From NCBI GenBank assembly GCA_022837205.1, contig JALHEL010000129.1, positions 1-5,561 on the forward strand: DNA of 5,561 bases, written 5' to 3'. Made by a program: the position numbers and the translations under genes. Positions 1 through 5,561 of this stretch are shown one piece after another; the first letter of the stretch is position 1, and every line of letters begins with the position of its first letter. Below the pieces are notes generated by a model. The model saw nothing but the letters and a program-made list of their open reading frames with translations, was not told the origin of the DNA and searched no databases. The stretch is from Leptolinea sp. GTDB taxonomy: Bacteria > Chloroflexota > Anaerolineae > Anaerolineales > Anaerolineaceae.

Positions 1-1524
1 CAAATCTTCGGCAGCGGGAGAATTTCCGTAGAGGGCTGCTTCTTTCAGATATTCCAGCACTTTTTCCCATGAAATTCGCTGTAAAGTCGGCTCTGTTTGC
101 TGAACGGCGATTTTTGCCGTTTCCACCGCATTCCGCAAACCGGAACGATACGCGGTATCCTTGCTGCGTCCGGTATAAGTAAAGAACAAAATCGCCACAA
201 CCAGAATCGGAATCAGAATGCCGAAAAACAATCCGAGAAAGAATTTTTTCCAAGAAAAAACTCCTTTCGCTTTCGCCTTCTTTTCTGCTTTCGGTTTTTT
301 TGCGGCTCTTGTGGATTTTTGTCTTTGGCGCTTTGTCGACGGACTCTGAGAAACGTCAGAATTCGGAATCAGTTCCGGTTCGGATTTTTTTTTTACTTCC
401 GTAAGCGGTTCTCGGAATATATATTCTTCTTCGAAAAGTGTCGTCTTTTTTGTATCCGGAATCGTTGTTTCGGGCAGTTCATCCTGCAACTTATCGGACC
501 GGAGAAACGGCGGAAGCTCCTCCGCTGGTTCGTTTTCAACGGGTCTCGCTTCGTCCGGCTGCACCGCCGCGGGTTCGGATTTCAATTCTTCATCGATTTC
601 TTCCACTTCGGTCACCCGATCCGGTTGAGACATCGCCTCTTTTTCCTCTGAAAAATGATCCGTTCTTTTTTGAAAAGAAGAATTGAAATCAATTGGGAAA
701 GGTTCCAAAGGTAAACGGGTCCGAAACAGCGGCTTTTTATTTTCATTGGCTTGCTCGTTCACACGGTATGCATTCTCGGTCTTTCCCGCCGAAGATAGAG
801 GCGTTGTTTTACTGGGTTGTTCGAAGGGATACCCTTCTGTTTCCGATTCTTCTTGATATCCCAAATCAACGGTCGTAATAACCGGCGGCTTATAACGATA
901 GAGAATTTCGCCGCGTCCTGTTTTAACTTGAATCACAACACCTTGCAGATTTCCGTTCGCCTGATCCATCAAGTAACGGATTACATTCAACGGAGATTCG
1001 CCGGTGGCATCTAATATCGCCTCATTTGTCCATCCGGATGGGGCGCGGGGACACATTAATATCAGATCTCCCGAATGGATTTCGATTTGGAAGAATCTCA
1101 GTCCCTGCGTTCCCTGAGAAACGCCCACGGAAGTCGCATCCGAGAAATTATCCACATGGTCCGCATAGACAACGGTCGTATTCACCGGACCGGAATGGCC
1201 GATCAACAGCGTTCGATCGCGTAAAACGGCAATGTTCAACATAACGTTCGGCAGAAGAATTCCGGGAAACTTTTCATCCAAATAAGAAACGAATTGTTTT
1301 ACGGCCGCTGTTATTCCCATCGTAAAAGATCCGCGGGCCGTAAAATAAGCTTCCGAAAGAATTGCTCCCCATTCTTCAAAATCTTTGACTTTCGGGCTCT
1401 TTCCTTCGACGGTTATGACCATCATCAAAACATCGTTTATCCGTGATCGGTCACATTTTTTGGGAGCGGTATAGATGCGCAAACCCGGTAATTCACCGAG
1501 ATTTCGACCGTTTATTAAATTCAT
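1..1524 (-). CDS. PPM (PP2C)-like, single-pass membrane protein; probable pseudophosphatase domain; 3' end outside window
   Basis: The minus-strand frame is open for 508 codons to the left edge, so the C-terminus is missing. Residues 1-205 look like a degenerate PP2C/PPM phosphatase fold. R28-x-N30-D31 followed by VEG (39-41) sits where RxxNED and DG(M)GG are expected; GHSG (109-112) replaces GDS; SGDLILMCPRA (151-161) resembles the 'GD-LLL-SDG' strand without SDG; NLQGVVIQV (192-200) replaces the final DN strand. Catalysis is therefore doubtful. Residues about 222-395 are an acidic, Pro/Glu-rich, probably disordered linker. Residues 398-427 are Lys/Arg-rich. Residues 428-450 are a clear transmembrane helix, giving N-in/C-out by the positive-inside rule. 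A helical-looking segment follows. The proposed start is ATG at 1524-1522, with no convincing Shine-Dalgarno. An in-frame TTG at 1548-1546 is an alternative, with GGTGAT only 3 bases upstream, and a stop lies further up. The reading frame is confident; the PPM assignment is by eye. Confidence 0.8.
   Translation of the reverse strand, partial: MNLINGRNLGELPGLRIYTAPKKCDRSRINDVLMMVITVEGKSPKVKDFEEWGAILSEAYFTARGSFTMGITAAVKQFVSYLDEKFPGILLPNVMLNIAVLRDRTLLIGHSGPVNTTVVYADHVDNFSDATSVGVSQGTQGLRFFQIEIHSGDLILMCPRAPSGWTNEAILDATGESPLNVIRYLMDQANGNLQGVVIQVKTGRGEILYRYKPPVITTVDLGYQEESETEGYPFEQPSKTTPLSSAGKTENAYRVNEQANENKKPLFRTRLPLEPFPIDFNSSFQKRTDHFSEEKEAMSQPDRVTEVEEIDEELKSEPAAVQPDEARPVENEPAEELPPFLRSDKLQDELPETTIPDTKKTTLFEEEYIFREPLTEVKKKSEPELIPNSDVSQSPSTKRQRQKSTRAAKKPKAEKKAKAKGVFSWKKFFLGLFFGILIPILVVAILFFTYTGRSKDTAYRSGLRNAVETAKIAVQQTEPTLQRISWEKVLEYLKEAALYGNSPAAEDL
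385..394 (-). repeat. A10 homopolymer in the coding strand of the PPM-like gene
   Basis: Ten consecutive T on the plus strand read as A10 in the gene, coding the end of V377 and K378-K380. The frame is intact on both sides: the acidic linker lies before it and the Lys-rich stretch and membrane helix after it. Runs of this length are known sites of polymerase slippage and of sequencing error. Loss or gain of one A leads to a stop within about ten codons. Confidence 0.9.
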
Positions 1525-1693
1525 TGGGAGAATATTTAAATCGAACAAATCATCACCAGTTATCAGGCTTTCACAAATATCAGACTTGTCATTAAATGTG
1601 CAATTTTCAAGCCAGAATTCATCCGAATCGAAATTCCAATCCGTGTATAATCAAGTGTACAATGTTGTCATTTTTGGAAAATGCGGAGATGCC
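1525..1693. promoter_or_regulatory. Divergent intergenic region with promoter candidates
   Basis: This 169-base AT-rich spacer separates two divergently oriented genes and should hold both promoters. On the plus strand a perfect TATAAT lies at 1646-1651, preceded directly by TG. A near copy follows 12 bases later, so TGTATAAT (1644-1651) and TGTACAAT (1656-1663) form a direct repeat. No good -35 box accompanies either one. For the minus-strand gene, TTGCAC followed 16 bases later by GATATT is a weak pair. All assignments are by eye and tentative. Confidence 0.35.
1685..1689 (+). promoter_or_regulatory. Ribosome binding site deciding the start at 1694
   Basis: GGAGA lies five bases upstream of ATG 1694. 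No comparable site precedes the upstream in-frame ATG at 1475, which would also run through the divergent promoter region and overlap the opposite gene. The site therefore supports a 246-residue product. Confidence 0.6.
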
Positions 1694-2434
1694 ATGAATT
1701 TTGATGCCATTAAATTCCCAGTAGCAGGAATCGCCCAAAAGCAAATTCATTTTACCGATGAAATTCATAATTACGCTTTTTCTTTTGCCAGCCCCTATAT
1801 TTACAACGAGCCGCGCCGGTATAAAGAGAAAAATGCTTTTCTTTTGGGTGCTTATAATCCGTTCAATCCGGAGTTGCAAGTCCCGGAAAAAATACACTCC
1901 TATTTTACGGTGAGCGATAAAAAGGAACCCTACCGGGATAAAAAACTCAATCTAAACAGCAGCAAAGTTCAGATTTTCGATGAGTCGGACCAAGAAATCG
2001 GACATATGGATGTCCTTTTTCCTCGCAACCGTTTTTTTAAATTCAGCGTGATGTTTCCCAATATTTTATACAATGCATCCGGAGAGCCTGTGGCATTTTG
2101 CCATTACCAACCGGCATTGCGCAGAAAATGCATTTATTCTTTTCAATCCTCTTTCGACGGCCTTTATAAAGAAATCAAACAGGAAGCGATCCGAGATCTT
2201 GAAAATCAGGGAATTATTCGCTGCCATTTCACTTATGATCTGGTCCGGCGAGATTCGGATGCGCGAAAAATGTTGGAGACGTTATTCTCTTCCGAAAAGA
2301 AATCCGAATTGATTCAAAACAGAATCAACATGATTCAGAAACCGAATTCGGATGAAGCGGCTTTGCTTTATCTGACAGCTATGGTCGCATTTTTCTGGAA
2401 CACAATGATTGAATTACCGTTGACGGAAAATTAA
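1694..2434 (+). CDS. Hypothetical protein, 246 aa, possibly tubby/LURP-one-like fold
   Basis: I do not recognise this protein. The start at ATG 1694 is chosen for its ribosome binding site; the same frame is open upstream to ATG 1475, but that extension overlaps the divergent gene. There is no signal peptide. Residues 91-145 alternate short hydrophobic strands with turns: KVQIFDESDQEIGH (91-104), then FKFSVMFPNILYNASGEPVAF (115-135). This two-times 'strand, D/N-x-S/x-G, strand' rhythm, together with a single hydrophobic helix near the C-terminus (222-240, ALLYLTAMVAFFWNTM), recalls the tubby C-terminal/LURP-one/scramblase barrel, whose central helix is C-terminal. That is a weak, by-eye suggestion. 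Residues 154-215 are charged and probably helical. Two aromatic-rich stretches, around 20-38 and 65-80, are of unknown meaning. The gene lies head-to-head with the PPM-like gene and 58 bases before the MATE gene, so co-transcription with the latter is possible. Confidence 0.75.
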   Translation: MNFDAIKFPVAGIAQKQIHFTDEIHNYAFSFASPYIYNEPRRYKEKNAFLLGAYNPFNPELQVPEKIHSYFTVSDKKEPYRDKKLNLNSSKVQIFDESDQEIGHMDVLFPRNRFFKFSVMFPNILYNASGEPVAFCHYQPALRRKCIYSFQSSFDGLYKEIKQEAIRDLENQGIIRCHFTYDLVRRDSDARKMLETLFSSEKKSELIQNRINMIQKPNSDEAALLYLTAMVAFFWNTMIELPLTEN

Positions 2435-2439
2435 AATCA

Positions 2440-2451
2440 TTTATTAATAAA
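2440..2451. repeat. Perfect 12-bp AT-only palindrome upstream of the MATE gene
   Basis: TTTATTAATAAA is exactly self-complementary. It lies just after the stop of the preceding gene and about 40 bases before the proposed MATE start. A weak -10-like TATAAG follows at 2469-2474. It could be a regulator site, but an AT-only palindrome in AT-rich DNA may be chance. It has no GC-rich stem and so is not a convincing terminator. Confidence 0.3.
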
Positions 2452-2492
2452 TTATTTACTGTCCTTCATATAAGAGAAACAGTTATATCAAT

Positions 2493-3929
2493 ATGCCGGA
2501 AACAGCCCCGATTTTCACAAACCATTTGAAACAGAAAAGGTCACAAACGAAGTCTTCCGAACGAACATCTGTACAACTGACAAGAAACCGACAAGCTGAT
2601 ATGACGGAAGGAAACATTATTCATCAGCTGCTTGTTTTCTGCTGGCCGCTTCTTGTCGGGAACATTTTTCAACAACTTTATAATACGGTTAATGCGATTC
2701 TATTGGGAAACTATATCGGCAGTGATGCACTCGCTGCGATCGGTGTTTTTAACCCGATTAATAACCTTTTATTGGGCCTATTCAGCGGAATTTCGACCGG
2801 CGCAACCGTATTGGTTTCACAAAGTTACGGCGCAAAAAACAACGAAAAATTGAATCAATCGGTTCTGGTGGCAATCTGGATGACCATCTTGGGGGGAATT
2901 TTCATTTCAATCGTCGGTGAGACGGTTATGAATCCTCTTCTGAGAATGATCGGGACACCTGCGGAAGTTTTTACCTATGCTGCCGAATATTCCAGAATTA
3001 TGTTTTTTGGATTGGTCACCATGTTTTTCTATAATATCCTTTCGGGAATTCTGAGAGGAATGGGTGATTCCATTATTCCGTTGCTCTTTCTGATTTTTTC
3101 CAATATCCTGAATGTCGGGCTGTTATATTTCTTTATCGTCATCCTCGGAACCGGTATCAAGGGCGCGGCTTACGGAACGGTAATATCCGAAACATCTGCC
3201 GGAATATTAACATTTATTTATTTGCTGCGATCCCAAGAAAAATACGGCATTTCCATTAAGGGGCTCAAACCGGACTGGCAAATCGGGAAACAAATGATTA
3301 ATATCGGTTTACCGGCAGGGTTGCAAACTTCCATTTTCTCCGTCGGTTTTTTGCTCCAACAAAACCTGATTAATAGTTTCGGTCCGACGGTTATCGCCGC
3401 CTATGCGGTTGTGACACGGATCGATCAATTTGCCATGTTACCGATGAACTCATTTGCGGTCGGAATTACCGCTTTTGTCGGGCAAAACACAGGTGCCAGA
3501 AAGATGAATCGTACGATTGAGGGAATTAAACAGACATTAATTCTCAGCCAATCGTTGACCATCGCTTTGGTTTCCATTCTTTTCTTCTTCGGCGCAAATG
3601 TCATGGCGCTTTTTACAAAAGACCTTGCGGTCGTCCAAAGCGGAAAATTGATTTTGCGGACGCTTTCGGTCGGCTATATCTTGGTCAACACCTATACAGT
3701 CTTAAGCGGAGCCGTTCGCGGCGTCGGAGATACGGTCGCACCGCTGTTGGCAAGTTTTATCTGTAATGTGATTATCCGCGTTTCCCTGGCTTACTTTCTT
3801 GTCAAGATGACCGGAAATTATCAGCTGATTTTTGTCAGCATTTCTTTCTCCTGGGCTTTAGCGAGTGCTTTTCTTTGGATTTATTATAAAAAGGGTTTTT
3901 GGCAGAAGAAAATACGCGGCATTATTTAA
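2493..3929 (+). CDS. MATE family efflux transporter
   Basis: This 478-residue inner-membrane protein has about twelve hydrophobic segments in two homologous halves, typical of MATE antiporters that export cationic drugs or metabolites using Na+ or H+ gradients. The repeated half-motifs are visible: VSQSYGAK (108-115) matches VGQNTGAR (329-336), and ILRGMGDSIIPLL (186-198) matches AVRGVGDTVAPLL (407-419). MTEGNIIHQLL (37-47) and NIFQQLYNTV (57-66) are characteristic of the family's first helix. The usual acidic residue after NTV in that helix is Asn67 here. Many relatives begin at or just before MTEG, so the true start may be ATG 2601. The 36-residue polar extension from 2493 has only a weak purine stretch (AGAGA) upstream, and 2601 has no Shine-Dalgarno either. 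The substrate cannot be told from sequence. The family call is very secure; the start is not. Confidence 0.95.
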   Translation: MPETAPIFTNHLKQKRSQTKSSERTSVQLTRNRQADMTEGNIIHQLLVFCWPLLVGNIFQQLYNTVNAILLGNYIGSDALAAIGVFNPINNLLLGLFSGISTGATVLVSQSYGAKNNEKLNQSVLVAIWMTILGGIFISIVGETVMNPLLRMIGTPAEVFTYAAEYSRIMFFGLVTMFFYNILSGILRGMGDSIIPLLFLIFSNILNVGLLYFFIVILGTGIKGAAYGTVISETSAGILTFIYLLRSQEKYGISIKGLKPDWQIGKQMINIGLPAGLQTSIFSVGFLLQQNLINSFGPTVIAAYAVVTRIDQFAMLPMNSFAVGITAFVGQNTGARKMNRTIEGIKQTLILSQSLTIALVSILFFFGANVMALFTKDLAVVQSGKLILRTLSVGYILVNTYTVLSGAVRGVGDTVAPLLASFICNVIIRVSLAYFLVKMTGNYQLIFVSISFSWALASAFLWIYYKKGFWQKKIRGII

Positions 3930-3935
3930 AAGACA

Positions 3936-3985
3936 TGGCGGATCAGACATTATGGATGAGGGGGTCACCCATAAGCTGTCCGCCA
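3936..3985. repeat. Large imperfect nested inverted repeat (hairpin) after the MATE gene
   Basis: The outer arms TGGCGGA (3936-3942) and TCCGCCA (3979-3985) are perfectly complementary. The inner arms TTATGG (3950-3955) and CCATAA (3969-3974) are too, separated from the outer ones by unequal bulges. The apical part contains the smaller inverted repeat GGGTCACCC (3962-3970). It begins 7 bases after the MATE stop. The run after it (CTCTTAATTAA) is a poor U-tract, so it is at best a weak terminator. Arms starting TG and ending CA also resemble the two ends of a decayed mobile element. No target duplication is seen. Confidence 0.55.
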
Positions 3986-4185
3986 CTCTTAATTAAAGCG
4001 TATCGGAAAATAAAAGTCAAGTCAATTTCATGAGCGTACATGACCTCCGCATCGGTAATTCAGCGAAATCTGCCGGAATCAAATCCGCTTCGTATGATAT
4101 CCGCCCGAAAACGTCGAGAACTTTGCCCACTGTCTGGTAAAATAACTTCGATCTGACAGAAATTGAGGCCAAAACATAAACCAAT
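3986..4185. promoter_or_regulatory. Intergenic spacer with extended -10 promoter candidate for rnz
   Basis: I see no convincing gene in this stretch. An extended -10 element, TG-G-TAAAAT, lies at 4135-4143 and would place transcription start near 4150, about 35 bases before the RNase Z start codon. No good -35 box is seen, which is tolerable for an extended -10. A purine run GAGG at 4165-4168 is 17 bases from the start codon, rather far for a ribosome binding site. A 36-codon ORF at 4030-4140 lacks any support. Confidence 0.35.
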
Positions 4186-5118
4186 TTGTTTGAATTACTT
4201 TTCTTAGGAACTTCGGCTTCCGCGCCCTCCATTAAACGAAACTTACCGTCTTTATTGGTAATTCATGACGAATTTCGTTTTTTGATCGATTGCGGAGAAG
4301 GCACTCAACGACAAATCCTCACCGCCGGATGCGGTTTCAAAAGATTGAATAAAATTCTTTTTACTCACAGTCATCTGGATCATATTTTGGGAACAGCCGG
4401 ACTCCTTTCAACGCTCCTTCGCTGGGAAAGCATGGAAGACATGGATATTTACGGCGGAGAAGATACAATCGCCCGCGTCCATGACCTGCTTTTTTCCGTT
4501 GTTCTGCGCGGGAATCGTGCTCCCGATTTTTTGCGATTTCATCTGCTTTCCGAAGGGATTCTTTTCGATGAAAAAGATTTCCAAGTATCCTGTTTTCCGG
4601 TAAATCATCGTGGTTCGGACTCGTTCGGCTTTCGCTTCGATAAAAAATCGCGCCGGCCGTTTCTTCCCGAAAAAGCGGAAGCATTGGGAATCCCGCCGGG
4701 CCCTTGGCGTCGTGATTTGGCAAATGAAGAACGCGTGGTCCTACCGGATGGACGAACGATTGATCCGGATCAGGTACTGGGTGATTTAATTCCCGGAGAA
4801 AGTCTGGTCGTCGTCGGTGATACGGGAGAAACCGATTCGTTATTGCCTTACGTTCAACATGCGGATGCGCTGGTCATCGAAGCCACCTATACGGAAGAAG
4901 AAGCAGACATGGCATTCCAGTATTCTCATCTGACCGCCAAACACTCTGCTCGGTTTGCGAAAACAGCCGGTGTGGGAACGTTATATTTAACCCACATTTC
5001 CAGACGATACCGCGAAAAAGATATTTTGGAAGAAGCGCAAGCGATCTTTCCCAATACCGTTGTCGCCCGTGATTTGGCGCACTATCAAATAAAAAAGCAA
5101 GCCCAAACCGTAAAGTAA
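4186..5118 (+). CDS. rnz: Ribonuclease Z (tRNA 3'-endonuclease), TTG start
   Basis: This cytoplasmic zinc-dependent metallo-beta-lactamase-fold enzyme cuts tRNA precursors just after the discriminator base so that CCA can be added or exposed. The 310 residues match the usual size of the short bacterial form. The N-terminus MFELLFLGTSASAPS is typical. The signature H61-S-H63-L-D65-H66 binds zinc. Further ligands are in place: H141 in VNHRGSDSFGF, D212 in VVVGDTGETD, and H270 in LYLTHISRRY. SHLTA (247-251) holds the conserved histidine H248. The substrate-arm region is seen as PEKAEALGIPPGP (161-173). The start is TTG at 4186: an in-frame TAA at 4177-4179 excludes anything further upstream, and the conserved N-terminus begins exactly there. 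Its promoter is probably in the preceding spacer. The gene converges on an ABC-transporter gene across a shared terminator. All catalytic residues appear present, so it should be active. Confidence 0.97.
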   Translation: MFELLFLGTSASAPSIKRNLPSLLVIHDEFRFLIDCGEGTQRQILTAGCGFKRLNKILFTHSHLDHILGTAGLLSTLLRWESMEDMDIYGGEDTIARVHDLLFSVVLRGNRAPDFLRFHLLSEGILFDEKDFQVSCFPVNHRGSDSFGFRFDKKSRRPFLPEKAEALGIPPGPWRRDLANEERVVLPDGRTIDPDQVLGDLIPGESLVVVGDTGETDSLLPYVQHADALVIEATYTEEEADMAFQYSHLTAKHSARFAKTAGVGTLYLTHISRRYREKDILEEAQAIFPNTVVARDLAHYQIKKQAQTVK

Positions 5119-5165
5119 TTTCCACATCTCGGCACAAAATAACGTCTGAGAGTCTGTTCGTTAAA

Positions 5166-5195
5166 AAAGAATCCCCGCTTTTTCGGGGATTCTTT
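5166..5195. terminator. Rho-independent terminator between convergent genes
   Basis: A 12-bp perfect stem pairs 5166-5177 with 5184-5195 around a 6-base loop (CTTTTT), with a CCCCG/CGGGG core. On the minus strand the GC core is followed by six T, which is ideal for the ABC-transporter gene ending 15 bases away. On the plus strand only three T follow, so termination of rnz would be weaker. It is probably bidirectional. Confidence 0.9.
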
Positions 5196-5209
5196 CTGAA
5201 GAGATGTTC

Positions 5210-5561
5210 TCATTCACCTATGACTTTGGTGGCCTTTTTGAGAACGCTTTCCGGAAATTCGAAACCGATTGCTTTGGCTGTGGCTTGATTCAGCACAATG
5301 TCAACATCTTTCAACGACTCAACGGGCATCTCTGCGGGAACCGCTTCCCCTTTCAAAATCTTTACAGCCATCTTACCCGTTTGTTGACCCAGTTTAAAAT
5401 AATCGATTCCGACGGTCATTAATGCGCCCCCTTCAACCATCCCGGGTTCGCTTCCCAAAATGGGCAGCTTTTTCTCTTCAGCCACTTTTACAAGATTCGG
5501 CATCGCCGAGGCAATCGTATTATCCGTCGGCGCATAAAATCCGTCTACCTTTTCTGCGAGA
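5210..5561 (-). CDS. ABC transporter substrate-binding protein, TrpX-like (ABC_sub_bind family), C-terminal part
   Basis: The minus-strand frame is open from the right edge to TGA at 5212-5210, giving the last 116 residues; the N-terminus with its expected lipoprotein signal lies outside. The segment VDGFYAPTDNTIASAMP, then LPILGSEPGMVEGGALMTVG, IDYFKLGQQTG, MAVKILKGE and the C-terminal IVLNQATAKAIGF are characteristic of the COG2984/ABC_sub_bind family. These are extracytoplasmic periplasmic-binding-fold proteins; some, such as streptococcal TrpX, serve tryptophan or related aromatic uptake, and most have unknown ligands. The partner permease and ATPase genes usually lie downstream in such operons, but here a strong terminator follows the stop directly, so they may be upstream, beyond the right edge, or absent. 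The ATG at 5503 is internal, not the start: the family motifs continue upstream of it. Confidence 0.93.
   Translation of the reverse strand, partial: LAEKVDGFYAPTDNTIASAMPNLVKVAEEKKLPILGSEPGMVEGGALMTVGIDYFKLGQQTGKMAVKILKGEAVPAEMPVESLKDVDIVLNQATAKAIGFEFPESVLKKATKVIGE

Noticed and set aside
97..651. Plus-strand open frame of 184 codons, with others at 438-686, 693-878, 817-1014 and 1026-1244
   Set aside because: They are antisense to the continuous minus-strand frame, have Phe/Arg-rich low-complexity translations and show no family motifs.
1475..1693. Upstream ATG 1475 as start of the 246-residue protein (319 residues)
   Set aside because: The extension overlaps the divergent gene and the promoter region and lacks a ribosome site; ATG 1694 has GGAGA at the right distance.
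1619..1897. Minus-strand frame of 92 codons
   Set aside because: It is antisense to the plus-strand gene, with no recognisable motif and no support.
4030..4140. Plus-strand 36-codon ORF in the spacer before rnz
   Set aside because: It has no ribosome site and no recognisable sequence, and its stop overlaps the likely -10 element of rnz.
4017..4232. Minus-strand frame of 71 codons across the spacer and the start of rnz
   Set aside because: It overlaps the conserved N-terminus of RNase Z on the other strand, has no ribosome site and resembles no known protein.
4361..4723. Minus-strand frames within rnz (also 4408-4608 and 4874-5137)
   Set aside because: They are shadows of the very well supported RNase Z gene.
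5204..5422. Plus-strand 72-codon frame opposite the ABC substrate-binding gene
   Set aside because: It is antisense to a frame with clear family motifs.

Overview
The window holds five protein-coding regions, two of them cut by the window edges, on a chromosome of moderate-to-low GC. The RNase Z sequence and the large PPM-like membrane protein look like what I would expect from an anaerobic Chloroflexota (Anaerolineae-type) genome of lowish GC. That assignment is an inference from general resemblance only, and a Firmicutes-like or other low-GC bacterium cannot be excluded. No tRNA, rRNA, CRISPR array or transposase gene was seen.

Layout. (1) Bases 1-1524, minus strand: a long open frame with no stop in the window, running off the left edge. 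It encodes a degenerate PP2C/PPM-phosphatase-like cytoplasmic domain, a long acidic Pro/Glu-rich linker, a lysine-rich stretch, one transmembrane helix and the start of an extracytoplasmic part. (2) Bases 1525-1693: a divergent spacer holding promoter candidates. (3) Bases 1694-2434, plus: a 246-residue protein of unknown function. (4) Bases 2493-3929, plus: a MATE-family multidrug/cation antiporter. (5) Bases 3930-4185: a non-coding spacer with a large imperfect hairpin and an extended -10 promoter candidate. (6) Bases 4186-5118, plus: ribonuclease Z (tRNA 3' processing), starting at TTG. (7) Bases 5166-5195: a strong hairpin terminator between convergent genes. (8) Bases 5210-5561, minus: the C-terminal part of a TrpX-like ABC transporter substrate-binding protein.

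The genes do not form one obvious pathway. RNase Z is housekeeping, the MATE and ABC proteins are transport components, and the first two genes form a divergent pair of unclear function. The most unusual item is the PPM-like protein. Every metal-binding aspartate motif I could align by eye appears replaced, which suggests a pseudophosphatase or sensor. An A10 run sits in its coding strand just before the membrane anchor, and slippage there by one base in either direction would give a soluble truncated product. I do not see a clear-cut new multi-gene system.
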